From Candidatus Villigracilis affinis (GTDB lineage Bacteria; Chloroflexota; Anaerolineae; Anaerolineales; Villigracilaceae): a DNA stretch of 64,000 nt. Positions 15,683-23,290 of the stretch are shown here, in pieces. Numbering within the stretch: position 1 is the first letter of the stretch; each line of letters begins with the position of its first letter. The notes beneath the pieces were generated by a model that did no database searches, was not told where the DNA came from, and saw only the letters and a program-made list of their open reading frames with translations. The stretch spans positions 341,911 through 405,910 of the forward strand of contig JADKEA010000001.1 in NCBI GenBank assembly GCA_016718275.1. Reading direction: 5' to 3'. A program made the position numbers and the translations under genes.

Positions 15683-15994
15683 ATGCAACAATGGCTTTAT
15701 CAACTCAAGCCTGCCCGCCTCGAAATGCTGACCGACGGACCAACACCCGAAGAGGCGGAGATCGTCTCTCGTCATTTTGCCCATTTGCAAGACCTCACCC
15801 AAAAGGGTGTGATGATCCTGATGGGACGCACGCAGAATAACGACGAGTCTGCTTTTGGGATTTGCATTTTTGAAGCAGAGGATGAATCAGCGGCGAGAAT
15901 GATCATGGAGTCCGATCCAGCCGTCGGCGCGGGGGTGATGCGCGCGGTTTTGTATCCGTATAAGATCGCCTTGATGAGAGGCCAAACAGATTAA
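15683..15994 (+). CDS. YciI-like protein
   Basis: 103 residues with the YCII fold signature: MQQWLYQLKPAR, HFAHLQDLTQKGVMILMGRT, FGICIFEAEDESAARMIMESDPAV. The conserved His and Asp in this dimeric ferredoxin-like fold suggest enzymatic activity, but the family has few assigned reactions. A TATAAT box lies about 45 nt upstream (15636-15641). The next gene begins 9 nt later, so it heads a three-gene run. The 236-bp gap before it shows only this promoter and an AT-rich stretch. Confidence 0.83.
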   Translation: MQQWLYQLKPARLEMLTDGPTPEEAEIVSRHFAHLQDLTQKGVMILMGRTQNNDESAFGICIFEAEDESAARMIMESDPAVGAGVMRAVLYPYKIALMRGQTD

Positions 15995-16003
15995 AGGAGT
16001 CCC

Positions 16004-16495
16004 ATGGCAACAATCATTTTTAATGGAAAAAGCTACAACAGCCTCGAGGAAATGCCCGAGAAAGAACGGAAAGCCTACGATCAAATGATGGATATCTTTG
16101 CGGATAAGAACGGCAATGGCATCCCCGATTTTATGGAAGGCGACATGGTGCAGAAGGTGCTGGCGGCCAATTCCACGAGCATCAACATCAGCGGGCAAAC
16201 ATATCACAACCTTGATGAGCTTCCGCCAGAATTGCGCCAGAGCGTGGACAAGGCTTTTCAAGTGATAACGAAATTGGGGATCATCCCCGGTGTGCCTGCC
16301 GAATTGCAAATGCAAACCCCGCAAGCGGGCCGTGAGCCTGTGGTCCAGTCCCAGCCTTTTGTTTCGCGTGAATATGCGCCTGCGATCCAGGAAGAAAGCG
16401 GAAGGAGTATCTTCCCGATGGTGCTCGGCGGGATCATTTTGTTCTTCTGCCTTGCGGCTGGGGTGATCAGCATTTTCTTTTTCATGACGCGATGA
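16004..16495 (+). CDS. Membrane-anchored protein with EF-hand-like loop
   Basis: 163 residues, SD AAAGGAG. The cytoplasmic part has two similar units, FNGKSYNSLEEMPEKERKAYDQMM (residues 4-28) and ISGQTYHNLDELPPELRQSVDKAF (about 63-87). After the first lies DKNGNGIPDFMEGD, which looks like a calcium-binding EF-hand/dockerin loop (D-x-N-x-N-G-I-x-D). A single hydrophobic helix (about 137-160) ends the protein, so it is tail-anchored. I do not recognise a named family. It overlaps the next gene by ATGA and follows the YciI gene closely. Confidence 0.7.
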   Translation: MATIIFNGKSYNSLEEMPEKERKAYDQMMDIFADKNGNGIPDFMEGDMVQKVLAANSTSINISGQTYHNLDELPPELRQSVDKAFQVITKLGIIPGVPAELQMQTPQAGREPVVQSQPFVSREYAPAIQEESGRSIFPMVLGGIILFFCLAAGVISIFFFMTR

Positions 16496-16812
16496 AGCTT
16501 GTTCTCATTTACACCTTGATCGCCGGGGTCGTCGCAGCAGTCACTGCACCGATCCCGGGAACCTCCCTGCTGCTGACTGCGCTGGAAATCTACATGCTTG
16601 TTCATCTGGCAAAGGTGCATGAATATAAACTGGGATTCAAGGAAATCGGATATACCGCCGCCGCCATCTACGGGCTTTCCACCCTGCTGCAGGATGTGGC
16701 ATTGGAACTCCTCACCTTTGTCCCTGTCATCGGCTGGGGTGCGGAAGTGCTCGTGGCGGTGCTTTTCGTTTTCTTTTTGGGAACGCTGGCGGATTTATAT
16801 TTCAAAAGATAG
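16492..16812 (+). CDS. Small membrane protein, unknown
   Basis: 106 residues with three hydrophobic stretches (3-25, about 52-70 and 77-100) and an amphipathic region between them (HLAKVHEYKLGFKEIGYT). Its ATG overlaps the preceding TGA (ATGA), so it is translationally coupled to the tail-anchored EF-hand-like protein; the two may form a complex. It faintly recalls DUF697-type helices of small GTPase-associated membrane proteins, but no GTPase is near. Function not assigned. Confidence 0.65.
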   Translation: MKLVLIYTLIAGVVAAVTAPIPGTSLLLTALEIYMLVHLAKVHEYKLGFKEIGYTAAAIYGLSTLLQDVALELLTFVPVIGWGAEVLVAVLFVFFLGTLADLYFKR

Positions 16813-16889
16813 AAATCGTTTCTTTACCGACTGTTAACCCACTTTTCAAATCAAATTAAGACCCCCGCCATACAATTCTCTCACCGCCA

Positions 16890-17870
16890 ATGAGAGAATC
16901 CCTGACCGTTCCCCACTACTACAATGTGTTTCCCACCGGGCATATCCCCATTCCTGTTTGTATTGGGGATATGCCCATGTCTGATTATGCCGTTCCTCAA
17001 AATGTTTTTGCAGAAACCGTTGCGACGCATATGCAGCGCAACAATCTGATTCCCGGGGTGATCGTTCTAAAAAGTGACAGGTCGATCGGGGTCATTCCCC
17101 GTCACAAAATGTTTGAACGGCTCGGCAAAAGATATGGCGTGGAATTGTTCCTCAGAAAACCGATCGGCGAATTGGAATCGGAACTGGAGGTAACTCCTTT
17201 CATCCTGAAACATCACCTGCCGATCAATGTAGCCGTCAAACTCGCGCTTAGTCGTTCTGAAGGCAATATTTACGATCCCATTGTCGTTGAATATGAAGAT
17301 GGGAGTCTGTCCCTGCTCGATATGTACGTGCTGCTTCTCACCCAATCGCAACTGTCAACGAATCTGAGCGGCATTATCAGTTCGCTCAATAACATCGAGA
17401 CCATCCTTGCCAACGGAATGGCAGGAGCCAGCACACTGAACCTGATCCTCGAAAGCATGGGGTTGGTCGTGCCGTATCATCACGCGCGAATAATCATGCA
17501 GCATCAACACGATATCAGCGCCCTCGCCAGCCTGAAAGACACCGTCTTGGCCGCCCACGAACCGCTGGAAAGAAACGATGTTTATCGCTCGATCCTCAGC
17601 ATCAAACAGCCATTAAGCCTGGAAGACGTACGTGTTGTCCCCACCTGGACTGGCGCGGATGCACCATCCATCACCCGCTCATGGATGGGCATCCCCCTCT
17701 CGAATCAAAACGGGACCGTTGGACTGGTGACACTTTCAAGATTCACCTACTCCCCTTTTACAAGCAATGAAAAGGAACTTGGGCTGGTGTTTACCCGATA
17801 CATCAGCGCCCTGCTGGCGGATCTGGCCAACAGGGCGAAAAAGACACGTTCGTATGAAAAGTTGTTTTAG
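16890..17870 (+). CDS. CBS-like plus GAF domain sensory protein without output domain
   Basis: 326 residues. Residues about 40-150 look like the CBS-like N-terminal region seen before GGDEF domains in other proteins (VIVLKSDRSIGVIPRHKMFERLGKRYGVELFLRKPI, then YDPIVVEYEDGSLSLLDMYVLLL). Residues about 165-310 look like a GAF domain (AGASTLNLILESMGLVVPYHHARIIMQ...SWMGIPLSNQNGTVGLVTLSRF). No GGDEF, kinase or HTH follows, so it must act through a partner. ATG at 16890 has TACAAT 13 nt upstream; MPMSD at 16971 is an alternative start. Confidence 0.7.
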   Translation: MRESLTVPHYYNVFPTGHIPIPVCIGDMPMSDYAVPQNVFAETVATHMQRNNLIPGVIVLKSDRSIGVIPRHKMFERLGKRYGVELFLRKPIGELESELEVTPFILKHHLPINVAVKLALSRSEGNIYDPIVVEYEDGSLSLLDMYVLLLTQSQLSTNLSGIISSLNNIETILANGMAGASTLNLILESMGLVVPYHHARIIMQHQHDISALASLKDTVLAAHEPLERNDVYRSILSIKQPLSLEDVRVVPTWTGADAPSITRSWMGIPLSNQNGTVGLVTLSRFTYSPFTSNEKELGLVFTRYISALLADLANRAKKTRSYEKLF

Positions 17871-17874
17871 TATT

Positions 17875-18615
17875 CTACGGCAAAGGCGGGACCTTGAGAA
17901 TGAATCCCACTAAATAACCTGCCAGCGCACTGACGGTTCCAATGACCGCCATTTCAATTCCGCTTTTCATGGGCTTACCCACGGTCACTTTTGCCTTATA
18001 GGCTCCGATGCCAAACAACACCAACGCAGTGACCAGGACGGACAGCCACATACTCAGCGAAACAGACCAAACCATAAAGGGGAACAGCGGCACAAGCGAG
18101 CCGAGAATCGCCGAAATACCGACCACGATGGCGGCGCGCACCGCAGTCTTGCGGTCTACGGGGGCGAGGTTATGTTCCTCGGCCATCATCACAGCCACCC
18201 ATACATCCTGATTCGCGGTGATCGTATTCACGATATGATCGAGCAATTCTCCTTTAAATCCCTTGCTTGCATAAATATCGCGGATCTCTTTTATCTCAAG
18301 ATTGGGAGCTTCCAAAATATGCCGATATTCGCGTTCACGTTCGCTTTGATACAGGTCGGCATCTGCCAGAGTGGTGGTATACGCCACAGCACCCATCGAA
18401 ATGGATTCTGCAAAGGTGGTGGCAAGCCCAGCCACGAGAACGATACGCGCATCATTTGTCGCCGCAGCAATACCGAGCACCACACCAAGGACGTTGACCA
18501 ACCCATCCTGAGCGCCCAGAATAAAGTCTGAGAGACCCGAGGCTCGTTTATGCGGGTCAGTTTGGGTATGATGTAAAACTTCGTTAATAATTTTGTCGTG
18601 TAGTATGGGATCCAT
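17875..18615 (-). CDS. VIT1/CCC1-family iron/manganese transporter
   Basis: 246 residues. Seen: SDFILGAQDGLVNVLGVVLGIAAATNDARIVLVAGLATTFAESISMGAVAYTTTLADADLY (helices 1-2), an amphipathic metal-binding region with REREYRHILEAPNLEIKEIRDIYASKGF and a second EEH motif (MMAEEHNLAP), then three more helices. The family exports Fe2+ or Mn2+ from the cytoplasm in exchange for H+. ATG 18615 is 6 nt after TATGAT on the minus strand, a leaderless layout. Together with the Mn2+-riboswitch ATPase, the window has two likely divalent metal exporters, though not adjacent. Confidence 0.9.
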   Translation of the reverse strand: MDPILHDKIINEVLHHTQTDPHKRASGLSDFILGAQDGLVNVLGVVLGIAAATNDARIVLVAGLATTFAESISMGAVAYTTTLADADLYQSEREREYRHILEAPNLEIKEIRDIYASKGFKGELLDHIVNTITANQDVWVAVMMAEEHNLAPVDRKTAVRAAIVVGISAILGSLVPLFPFMVWSVSLSMWLSVLVTALVLFGIGAYKAKVTVGKPMKSGIEMAVIGTVSALAGYLVGFILKVPPLP

Positions 18616-18705
18616 GCAACCATCATACTTTCACACATCGTCCTTGATAATTGACAAATGTCACAACTTTTCTCCAAGTCTCGTATAGTCTAAACCAATG
18701 GGTCA

Positions 18706-18734
18706 TTGTGGCTTTATCGTGCGCTGTTTATATT
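18706..18734 (+). promoter_or_regulatory. Sigma-70-like promoter of the SH3-like lipoprotein
   Basis: TTGTGG (18706-18711), a 17-bp spacer, then TATATT (18729-18734), about 31 nt before the lipoprotein ATG at 18766. Confidence 0.55.
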
Positions 18735-18765
18735 TTGACATGATTACAAAAGGAGAAGTCATTTA

Positions 18766-19518
18766 ATGAATAAGCGCACTCTCATCTCAAGTTTCGTTTT
18801 GTTGCTTTCCATGCTTGCATGCAATCTCCCGACTGGGAACCCTCCCCCCACGCAGACCCCCATCGTTCAAGTCATTACCGCCACACCGATGGACACTCCC
18901 ATTCCAACCTTCACATTGATTCCCACCGAAACATCGCTGCCCACTTTTACTCCTACGCCAACCATTCCCATTGCATGGCCTTTGGATAAAGGTGTCAACT
19001 GCCGTTATGGCCCCAGCACCGATTGGGTTGCCACCAGTTCATTGCTCGTCGGTCAAAACGCAACAATACAGGGCAAGAACGGAGACGCAACCTGGTGGTA
19101 TGTTACTGTTCCCGAAGACCCCGGTAATCCCTGCTGGATCTCGGCCAGTGTGACGGTGACCGCGGGCAATCTCGCGAATCTCCCAGTGATCAAGTCACCA
19201 AACGCTTCTGTGACCGGGGTCGACGTAAAAGTTGACCCGAAGGATATCAACCTGCCGGGTTGTCTTGGTCCACTGCAGCCGATCAAGATCAACGGCAGCA
19301 TCACCGTCAACGGCCCAACCAAAGTGGATTGGTATTTCGAAACCCAACAAGGCGGCTCCATGGGAACCTACACTTTGGAATTCGATAAAGCCGACACGAA
19401 AAAAGTTGACGCCAATTTCACTCCCAGCCCCGCCGCAGGAGATTTCTGGGTAAAACTGATCACGGTTACACCCAACGGGAAAGTTGCCGAAACAAAATAC
19501 AAGATCAGTTGTCCGTAA
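18766..19518 (+). CDS. Secreted lipoprotein with SH3b-like domain
   Basis: 250 residues, SD AAAAGGAG. A signal peptide ends in the lipobox LSMLAC (Cys19). A Thr/Pro-rich linker spans about 22-68. A bacterial SH3-like domain follows (about 70-130: GVNCRYGPSTDWVATSSLLVGQ...WWYVTVPEDPGNPCWISAS), then an Ig-like beta domain to the end (VTVNGPTKVDWYFETQQGGSMGTYTLEF). Cys residues in both domains could form disulfides. It is probably anchored on the outside of the cell membrane and binds glycans or peptides. Ends before a strong terminator. Confidence 0.83.
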   Translation: MNKRTLISSFVLLLSMLACNLPTGNPPPTQTPIVQVITATPMDTPIPTFTLIPTETSLPTFTPTPTIPIAWPLDKGVNCRYGPSTDWVATSSLLVGQNATIQGKNGDATWWYVTVPEDPGNPCWISASVTVTAGNLANLPVIKSPNASVTGVDVKVDPKDINLPGCLGPLQPIKINGSITVNGPTKVDWYFETQQGGSMGTYTLEFDKADTKKVDANFTPSPAAGDFWVKLITVTPNGKVAETKYKISCP

Positions 19519-19539
19519 ACCTCCCTTTGTATCTTCGCT

Positions 19540-19587
19540 AAAACGAACTCATCCCAGAATTGATCTTCTGCGGGTGAGTTCGTTTTA
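19540..19587 (+). terminator. Intrinsic terminator
   Basis: Stem AAAACGAACTCATCCC / GGGTGAGTTCGTTTT with short internal loop, directly after the SH3-like lipoprotein. Confidence 0.85.
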
Positions 19588-19599
19588 AGAACTAATTTA

Positions 19600-19660
19600 G
19601 TTGCTGATAAAAAGAAAATCAGCGATTGACAGCGTCCTGATTATTTTTTTAATCAGCAAC
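19600..19660. repeat. Inverted repeat upstream of the 19690 gene
   Basis: GTTGCTGAT (19600-19608) and ATCAGCAAC (19652-19660) frame an AT-rich centre that contains TTGACA (19626-19631). Could be an operator or a second hairpin; no T-tract follows on the plus strand. Confidence 0.5.
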
Positions 19661-19689
19661 TTTTCCCATGCGGAATCTGTATTGATTCC

Positions 19690-20622
19690 ATGAAGACATT
19701 CAAAAACATCCTGCTTGTTCTGGCCACAGGTTACATCTTCGTCTTTTTTTCAGAGCATCTTTTTTGGGCGCGCATCCGCCCCGAAGACACACTCAAAGGT
19801 TGGGTCAGCGCATGGATCGCCTACTCGCTCATGGCCTACATCTTTCTCGTCCTCGTTGCGCAATTCAAGATCAAATCCATCTGGCCGCTGTTTCTTGCGG
19901 GTGCGGCATTCGGCTGGCTGGCTGAAGGTCTCATCGTGCAAACGACCTACGAAATGCTGCCCCTCTCGATCTCATTTACTGGACTCGCCTGGCACGCACC
20001 CATCACGGTCTGGATCGGATGGTACGCGATTCAACGCTCATTATCAACCAACGCCTCTTTCTCGACCTTGAAACTGGCCGCCATCATCGGGGCATGTTCG
20101 GCCCTTTGGGCGATCAACTGGTGGCTTGAGCCCGATGGAGGAGTCGCGTCTATTGCAGAGTACGCGAAATTCTCATTCGTCACAACCACCCTGGTCATCA
20201 TTGCATATTGGCTGGCAAACTGGAGCGCATCCGCGCCGTTTCAACCCAAACGCTGGGTGACAATCCTGATCTCGTCGCTGTTTGTCCTCTATTTTATTTT
20301 TGTCACTGTACCCGCCGCCCCCATCGCCGTCATCATCCTACCCATTCTGCTTGGATTGGTCTATTTCGGCTTGAGAAATTTTCTCAAAAAAGAAAGCGAT
20401 GGATCGCTGCTAGATCAATTCGCAGCCCCGATCCCCGCCTGGAAATTTCTCAGCCTGTTTGCACTGCCTGTTGTAAATGTCATCTTGTATGCGCTTGCCC
20501 TATCGCTCAACCTGCAATGGCAGACAAACTGGATTCTGTATCTCATCACCACCCCGCTGGGATTTATCCTGTTCTTCATGAGTCTGTACAAGTCCACCCG
20601 CCCGCACTTGACAGAAGCCTGA
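19690..20622 (+). CDS. Polytopic membrane protein, unknown
   Basis: 310 residues, about 9 hydrophobic segments, short loops and a basic C-terminus. The N-terminus (MKTFKNILLVLATGYIFVFFSEHLFWARIRPEDT) has a membrane helix followed by a charged loop. Aromatic and acidic residues recur at helix ends (TTYEMLPLSISFTGLAWHAPITVWIGWYA). I recognise no family. The strong -35 TTGACA of the downstream T-box transcript (20608-20613) lies within its last codons. No good SD is seen before the ATG. Confidence 0.65.
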   Translation: MKTFKNILLVLATGYIFVFFSEHLFWARIRPEDTLKGWVSAWIAYSLMAYIFLVLVAQFKIKSIWPLFLAGAAFGWLAEGLIVQTTYEMLPLSISFTGLAWHAPITVWIGWYAIQRSLSTNASFSTLKLAAIIGACSALWAINWWLEPDGGVASIAEYAKFSFVTTTLVIIAYWLANWSASAPFQPKRWVTILISSLFVLYFIFVTVPAAPIAVIILPILLGLVYFGLRNFLKKESDGSLLDQFAAPIPAWKFLSLFALPVVNVILYALALSLNLQWQTNWILYLITTPLGFILFFMSLYKSTRPHLTEA

Positions 20623-20637
20623 TTCCGCAGATAATTA
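20608..20637 (+). promoter_or_regulatory. Promoter of the pheS leader
   Basis: TTGACA (20608-20613), 17-18 bp spacer, then ATAATT/TAATTA (20631-20637). The -35 overlaps the end of the membrane-protein gene. Transcription from here would begin just before the T-box. Confidence 0.5.
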
Positions 20638-20649
20638 CGGGCAACCAAT

Positions 20650-20917
20650 CAAAAAGGCTGTGACAGAGGAAAGTAAACTGACGGAAGTTGCCAGAGACGT
20701 GCAAAGCAAGCGGTGAAATTGCACCCGACGAAAATCAGTTGAAGTTCCCTCTTGAGCCGTTCAGGTGAATGAATTCTAGTAGTCTGAACCGTATTCTCCA
20801 CGTTAGCGGAGAGGCTGATGTTAGTCAGCGCAAAGCGCATCGTCCTAAACAGGATGGTGAATTTGGGTGGTACCACGGGAAACTTCTCCTCCCGTCCCAT
20901 TGTGGACGGGAGGTTTT
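20650..20917 (+). promoter_or_regulatory. T-box leader controlling pheS
   Basis: The T-box core GGGTGGTACCACGG is at 20865-20878, followed by a terminator stem CCTCCCGTCC / GGACGGGAGG (20888-20913) and a T-run. Upstream the leader has the GAGGAAAGTA-like start of stem I (near 20657-20667) and a TTC triplet at 20745-20747 that could be the Phe specifier. Uncharged tRNA-Phe would pair its CCA end with the GGTACC bulge and stabilise the antiterminator, letting pheS be made. Agreement of the specifier with the gene supports the call. Confidence 0.88.
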
Positions 20918-20929
20918 TGTTTGTAAAGA

Positions 20930-21000
20930 GCAGGGAGTAGACGAATAGAGAGTAGATGAGTAGTTACTAGTCTCCATTCTCTAATCTCTACTATCTAGTT
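20930..21000. repeat. Low-complexity inverted element before pheS
   Basis: A purine-rich left half (GAGTAGACGAATAGAGAGTAG) and a pyrimidine-rich right half (TTCTCTAATCTCTACTATC) around AGTTACTAGTCT. The 17-mer at 20943-20959 recurs exactly inverted at 22575-22591, and the 13-mer at 20977-20989 recurs inverted at 22078-22090. Confidence 0.75.
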
Positions 21001-21012
21001 TTGGAGGCATAT

Positions 21013-22071
21013 ATGCAAGACAAACTAAACGAGATCGAAAAAGCCGCGCTGGCGGCATTGGCGGCTGTCAATGATCCCGCCGCAGTTGAAGCATGGCGCG
21101 TGACCCACTTGGGTCGCAGTTCGGAATTGATGGGAGTCTTTTCCAGCTTGGGCAAACTCTCAAAGGAAGAGCGACCCGTTGTCGGCGCGGCGGCGAACCG
21201 TGTGAAGGTGGCGCTGGAAGCCGCTTTGGAGGAAAAAGCCGCAGCGGTGAAAAATGCCACGTTGGCGAAATCCCTCGCCGAAGAAAAATTGGATGTGACC
21301 CTGCCCGGGCGCGCGAAGAATATCGGGCGGCTGCATCCATCCACACAGCAGTTGCGGCGTGTGCTGGCGATTTTGGCGGAGATGGGTTTTCAGGTGTTCA
21401 CTTCGCGCGAAGTGGAAACCGATGACATGAATTTTCAGATGCTGAACTTCCCGCTGCATCACCCTGCGCGCGATATGCAGGATACGTTTTTTGTAGAAGC
21501 GGAAAACCGCGGCGATAATCCGATTTTGATGCGCACACATACATCGCCGGGACAAATCCACGCGATGCGTAAATTCGCTGCGACCAATCCGAGCGATCCG
21601 CCTCCGATCCGCATTGCGCTGCCGGGTATGTGCTTCCGCTATGAGCAGATCACGGCGCGTTCTGAAGTGCAGTTCAATCAGGTGGAAGGACTCGCGGTTG
21701 GCAAGAACATCACCTTCGCGGATCTGAAAGGCACGATCGCAGACTTTGTGCGCCGCATGTTCGGTGAAGGCGCGCGGCTGCGCTTCCGTGCTTCGTACTT
21801 CCCGTTCACGGAACCCTCCGCCGAAATAGATGTGGAATGTTTCGTGTGCGGTGGCAAGGGCTGCCAGGTCTGCAAGAATTCGGGCTGGCTTGAAATCCTC
21901 GGCTGCGGTATGGTTCACCCGAATGTGTTGATGAACGGCGGCTACGACCCGAAGGTCTACTCCGGCTTCGCCTGGGGTATGGGACCTGAACGTCAGTTGA
22001 TGCTGAGAAACAAAGTCGGCGACATCCGTTACTTCTGGGGTAACGATGTGAGATTTTTGGAACAATTCTAG
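21013..22071 (+). CDS. pheS: Phenylalanine-tRNA ligase alpha subunit
   Basis: 352 residues, ATG at 21013 with GGAGG 5-6 nt upstream. N-terminal coiled coil (residues 1-85) for tRNA binding, then class II core motifs: LPGRAKNIGRLHPSTQQLRRVLAILAEMGFQ, MRTHTSPGQIHAM (motif 2 region), and the C-terminal GCGMVHPNVLMNGGYDP...SGFAWGMGPERQLML (motif 3). It has the CxxC-GxGCxxC zinc-like insert (CFVCGGKGCQVCKNSGWLE) found in a subset of PheS. With PheT it charges tRNA-Phe. Controlled by the T-box leader. A four-helix-bundle gene separates it from pheT. Confidence 0.96.
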   Translation: MQDKLNEIEKAALAALAAVNDPAAVEAWRVTHLGRSSELMGVFSSLGKLSKEERPVVGAAANRVKVALEAALEEKAAAVKNATLAKSLAEEKLDVTLPGRAKNIGRLHPSTQQLRRVLAILAEMGFQVFTSREVETDDMNFQMLNFPLHHPARDMQDTFFVEAENRGDNPILMRTHTSPGQIHAMRKFAATNPSDPPPIRIALPGMCFRYEQITARSEVQFNQVEGLAVGKNITFADLKGTIADFVRRMFGEGARLRFRASYFPFTEPSAEIDVECFVCGGKGCQVCKNSGWLEILGCGMVHPNVLMNGGYDPKVYSGFAWGMGPERQLMLRNKVGDIRYFWGNDVRFLEQF

Positions 22072-22108
22072 GTGATAAGAGATTAGAGAAAAGAGAGTAG
22101 AGAATAGT
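22072..22108. repeat. Purine-rich low-complexity segment
   Basis: Copies of AGAGATTAGAGAA and AGAGAGTAGAGAATAG fill the pheS to four-helix-gene gap; the first is the inverse of 20977-20989. Confidence 0.6.
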
Positions 22109-22109
22109 T

Positions 22110-22556
22110 ATGAGCGTGGACGGATTGAAGCGGTTGAAAGTCTGGGAAAGAGCAAAGGATTTTGCTGTAAAAATTTACAAGCAAGTCTTGCCTTTACTTC
22201 CTCAAGAAGAAAAGTGGAGCCTGAACCAGCAAATACGCCGCTCATCAACAAGCATCTCAGCCAATATTGCGGAAGGGCATGGACGGTTCTATTACCAGGA
22301 TAACGTCCGCTTTTGTTACAACGCCCGCGGCTCTCTGGAAGAAACTCTCAGTCACTTGATCGTCTGTTTTGAAGCAGGATTGATCGCCGAAACGGTATAC
22401 AAAGAATTGGAAAGTGAAGGCGAAGAGATCGAAAAAATGTTGAATGGCTATATTGCTTTTCTCAAGAAGAGCAAACAAGGCGAAAACGAACCCGGTGCAA
22501 ATCACAAAGTTCGTGAAGAAGCCGAACCCTACAACATCGAAACTTCTGAAACCTAG
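22110..22556 (+). CDS. Four-helix-bundle protein (23S rRNA intervening-sequence type)
   Basis: 148 residues. Classic family start: LKRLKVWERAKDFAVKIYKQVLPLLPQEEKWSLNQQIRRSSTSISANIAEGHGR (residues about 5-60), followed by YYQDNVRFCYNARGSLEETLSHLIVCFEAGLI. This is the TIGR02436/IVP family, small four-helix pentamers named after ORFs in 23S rRNA intervening sequences; the role is unknown. The last 25 residues (GENEPGANHKVREEAEPYNIETSET) are an acidic tail. Odd context: it lies between pheS and pheT, which normally adjoin, and it is bracketed by inverted low-complexity repeats, which suggests insertion. Confidence 0.9.
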   Translation: MSVDGLKRLKVWERAKDFAVKIYKQVLPLLPQEEKWSLNQQIRRSSTSISANIAEGHGRFYYQDNVRFCYNARGSLEETLSHLIVCFEAGLIAETVYKELESEGEEIEKMLNGYIAFLKKSKQGENEPGANHKVREEAEPYNIETSET

Positions 22557-22600
22557 CCCTTCACTACTCTCTGATCATCTACTCTCTATTCATCTCCACA
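22557..22600. repeat. Pyrimidine-rich low-complexity segment
   Basis: Contains the 17-mer at 22575-22591, the exact inverse of 20943-20959. It ends at the pheT ribosome-binding site (AAGGAG). Confidence 0.7.
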
Positions 22601-22612
22601 AGGAGTTACATT

Positions 22613-23272
22613 ATGAAAATACCTTTATCTTGGTTAAAAGATTTCATCGATTTGAGCGGACTGTCTGTTGAGGACATTGCCCGTAAGTTGACCCTCGCTG
22701 GCATGGAAGTGGACGAGATTCTCTACGTCGGCTTGCCCAAGCCTGAATACAAGGAAGACGAGAAGCACGAGTTCAAGACCAACGGCATCGGCTGGGATCG
22801 CGAGAAACTGGTCGTGGCGGAAATTCGTGAAGTGAAAGCGCATCCGAATGCTGATAAGTTGACTCTGCTCGACCTGTATGATGGTCAGCAGGATCAGGTG
22901 GTTCTCACAGGCGCGCCAAACATCTTCCATTTGAAGGGCGCAGGCAAATTGGAGAAGCCCATCAAGGTGGCGTACGCAAAAGAAGGCACGACGCTCTATG
23001 ACGGTCACGCCGATGGTCAGGTGTTGATGACGCTCAAGCGCGCCAAGATCCGCGGCGTGGACTCGTACTCGATGGTCTGCTCCGAAAAAGAATTGGGCAT
23101 CACCGAAGAAAGCGACGGCATTATCATCCTCGACGATGATGCGCCCGTGGGCATGCCGCTCGCTGATTACCTGGGCGATGCCGTGCTGGATATTTCCATC
23201 CTGCCGAACATGGCACGCAATGCCAATGTGATTGGGATTGCGCGTGAATTGGCGGCGATGCTCGAGAGTTGA
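22613..23272 (+). CDS. pheT: Phenylalanine-tRNA ligase beta subunit, N-terminal part
   Basis: 219 residues. MKIPLSWLKDFIDLSGLSVEDIARKLTLAGMEVDEI is the standard PheT start, followed by the EMAP/OB tRNA-binding domain (VAEIREVKAHPNADKLTLLDL, about 63-160) and the beginning of B3 (GMPLADYLGDAVLDISILPNMARNANVIGIARELAAML). AAGGAG is upstream. The frame then meets TGA at 23270 inside a GAAAGTT repeat, and the rest of PheT continues from about 23280 in another frame. Either the gene is interrupted by this small repeat or the consensus has indels there. PheT is essential, so a sequence error or a rescue is likely. Confidence 0.9.
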   Translation: MKIPLSWLKDFIDLSGLSVEDIARKLTLAGMEVDEILYVGLPKPEYKEDEKHEFKTNGIGWDREKLVVAEIREVKAHPNADKLTLLDLYDGQQDQVVLTGAPNIFHLKGAGKLEKPIKVAYAKEGTTLYDGHADGQVLMTLKRAKIRGVDSYSMVCSEKELGITEESDGIIILDDDAPVGMPLADYLGDAVLDISILPNMARNANVIGIARELAAMLES

Positions 23273-23290
23273 AAGTTGAAAGTTCAAGCC
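23266..23290. repeat. GTTGAAA repeat that breaks the pheT frame
   Basis: Tandem 7-bp units (GTTGAAAGTTGAAAGTTC). It includes the 11-mer GAAAGTTGAAA (23271-23281), also present in the helicase gene at 56867-56877. All frames needed to join the two PheT halves carry a stop or require two shifts here. Confidence 0.7.

Noticed and set aside
20930..21000. Possible CRISPR-like or tandem repeat array
   Set aside because: No regular repeat-spacer spacing and no cas genes; it is an inverted low-complexity element.
21160..22065. 301-codon minus-strand frame over pheS
   Set aside because: Antisense shadow of pheS, rich in His/Arg/Phe as expected from the reverse complement of a biased gene.
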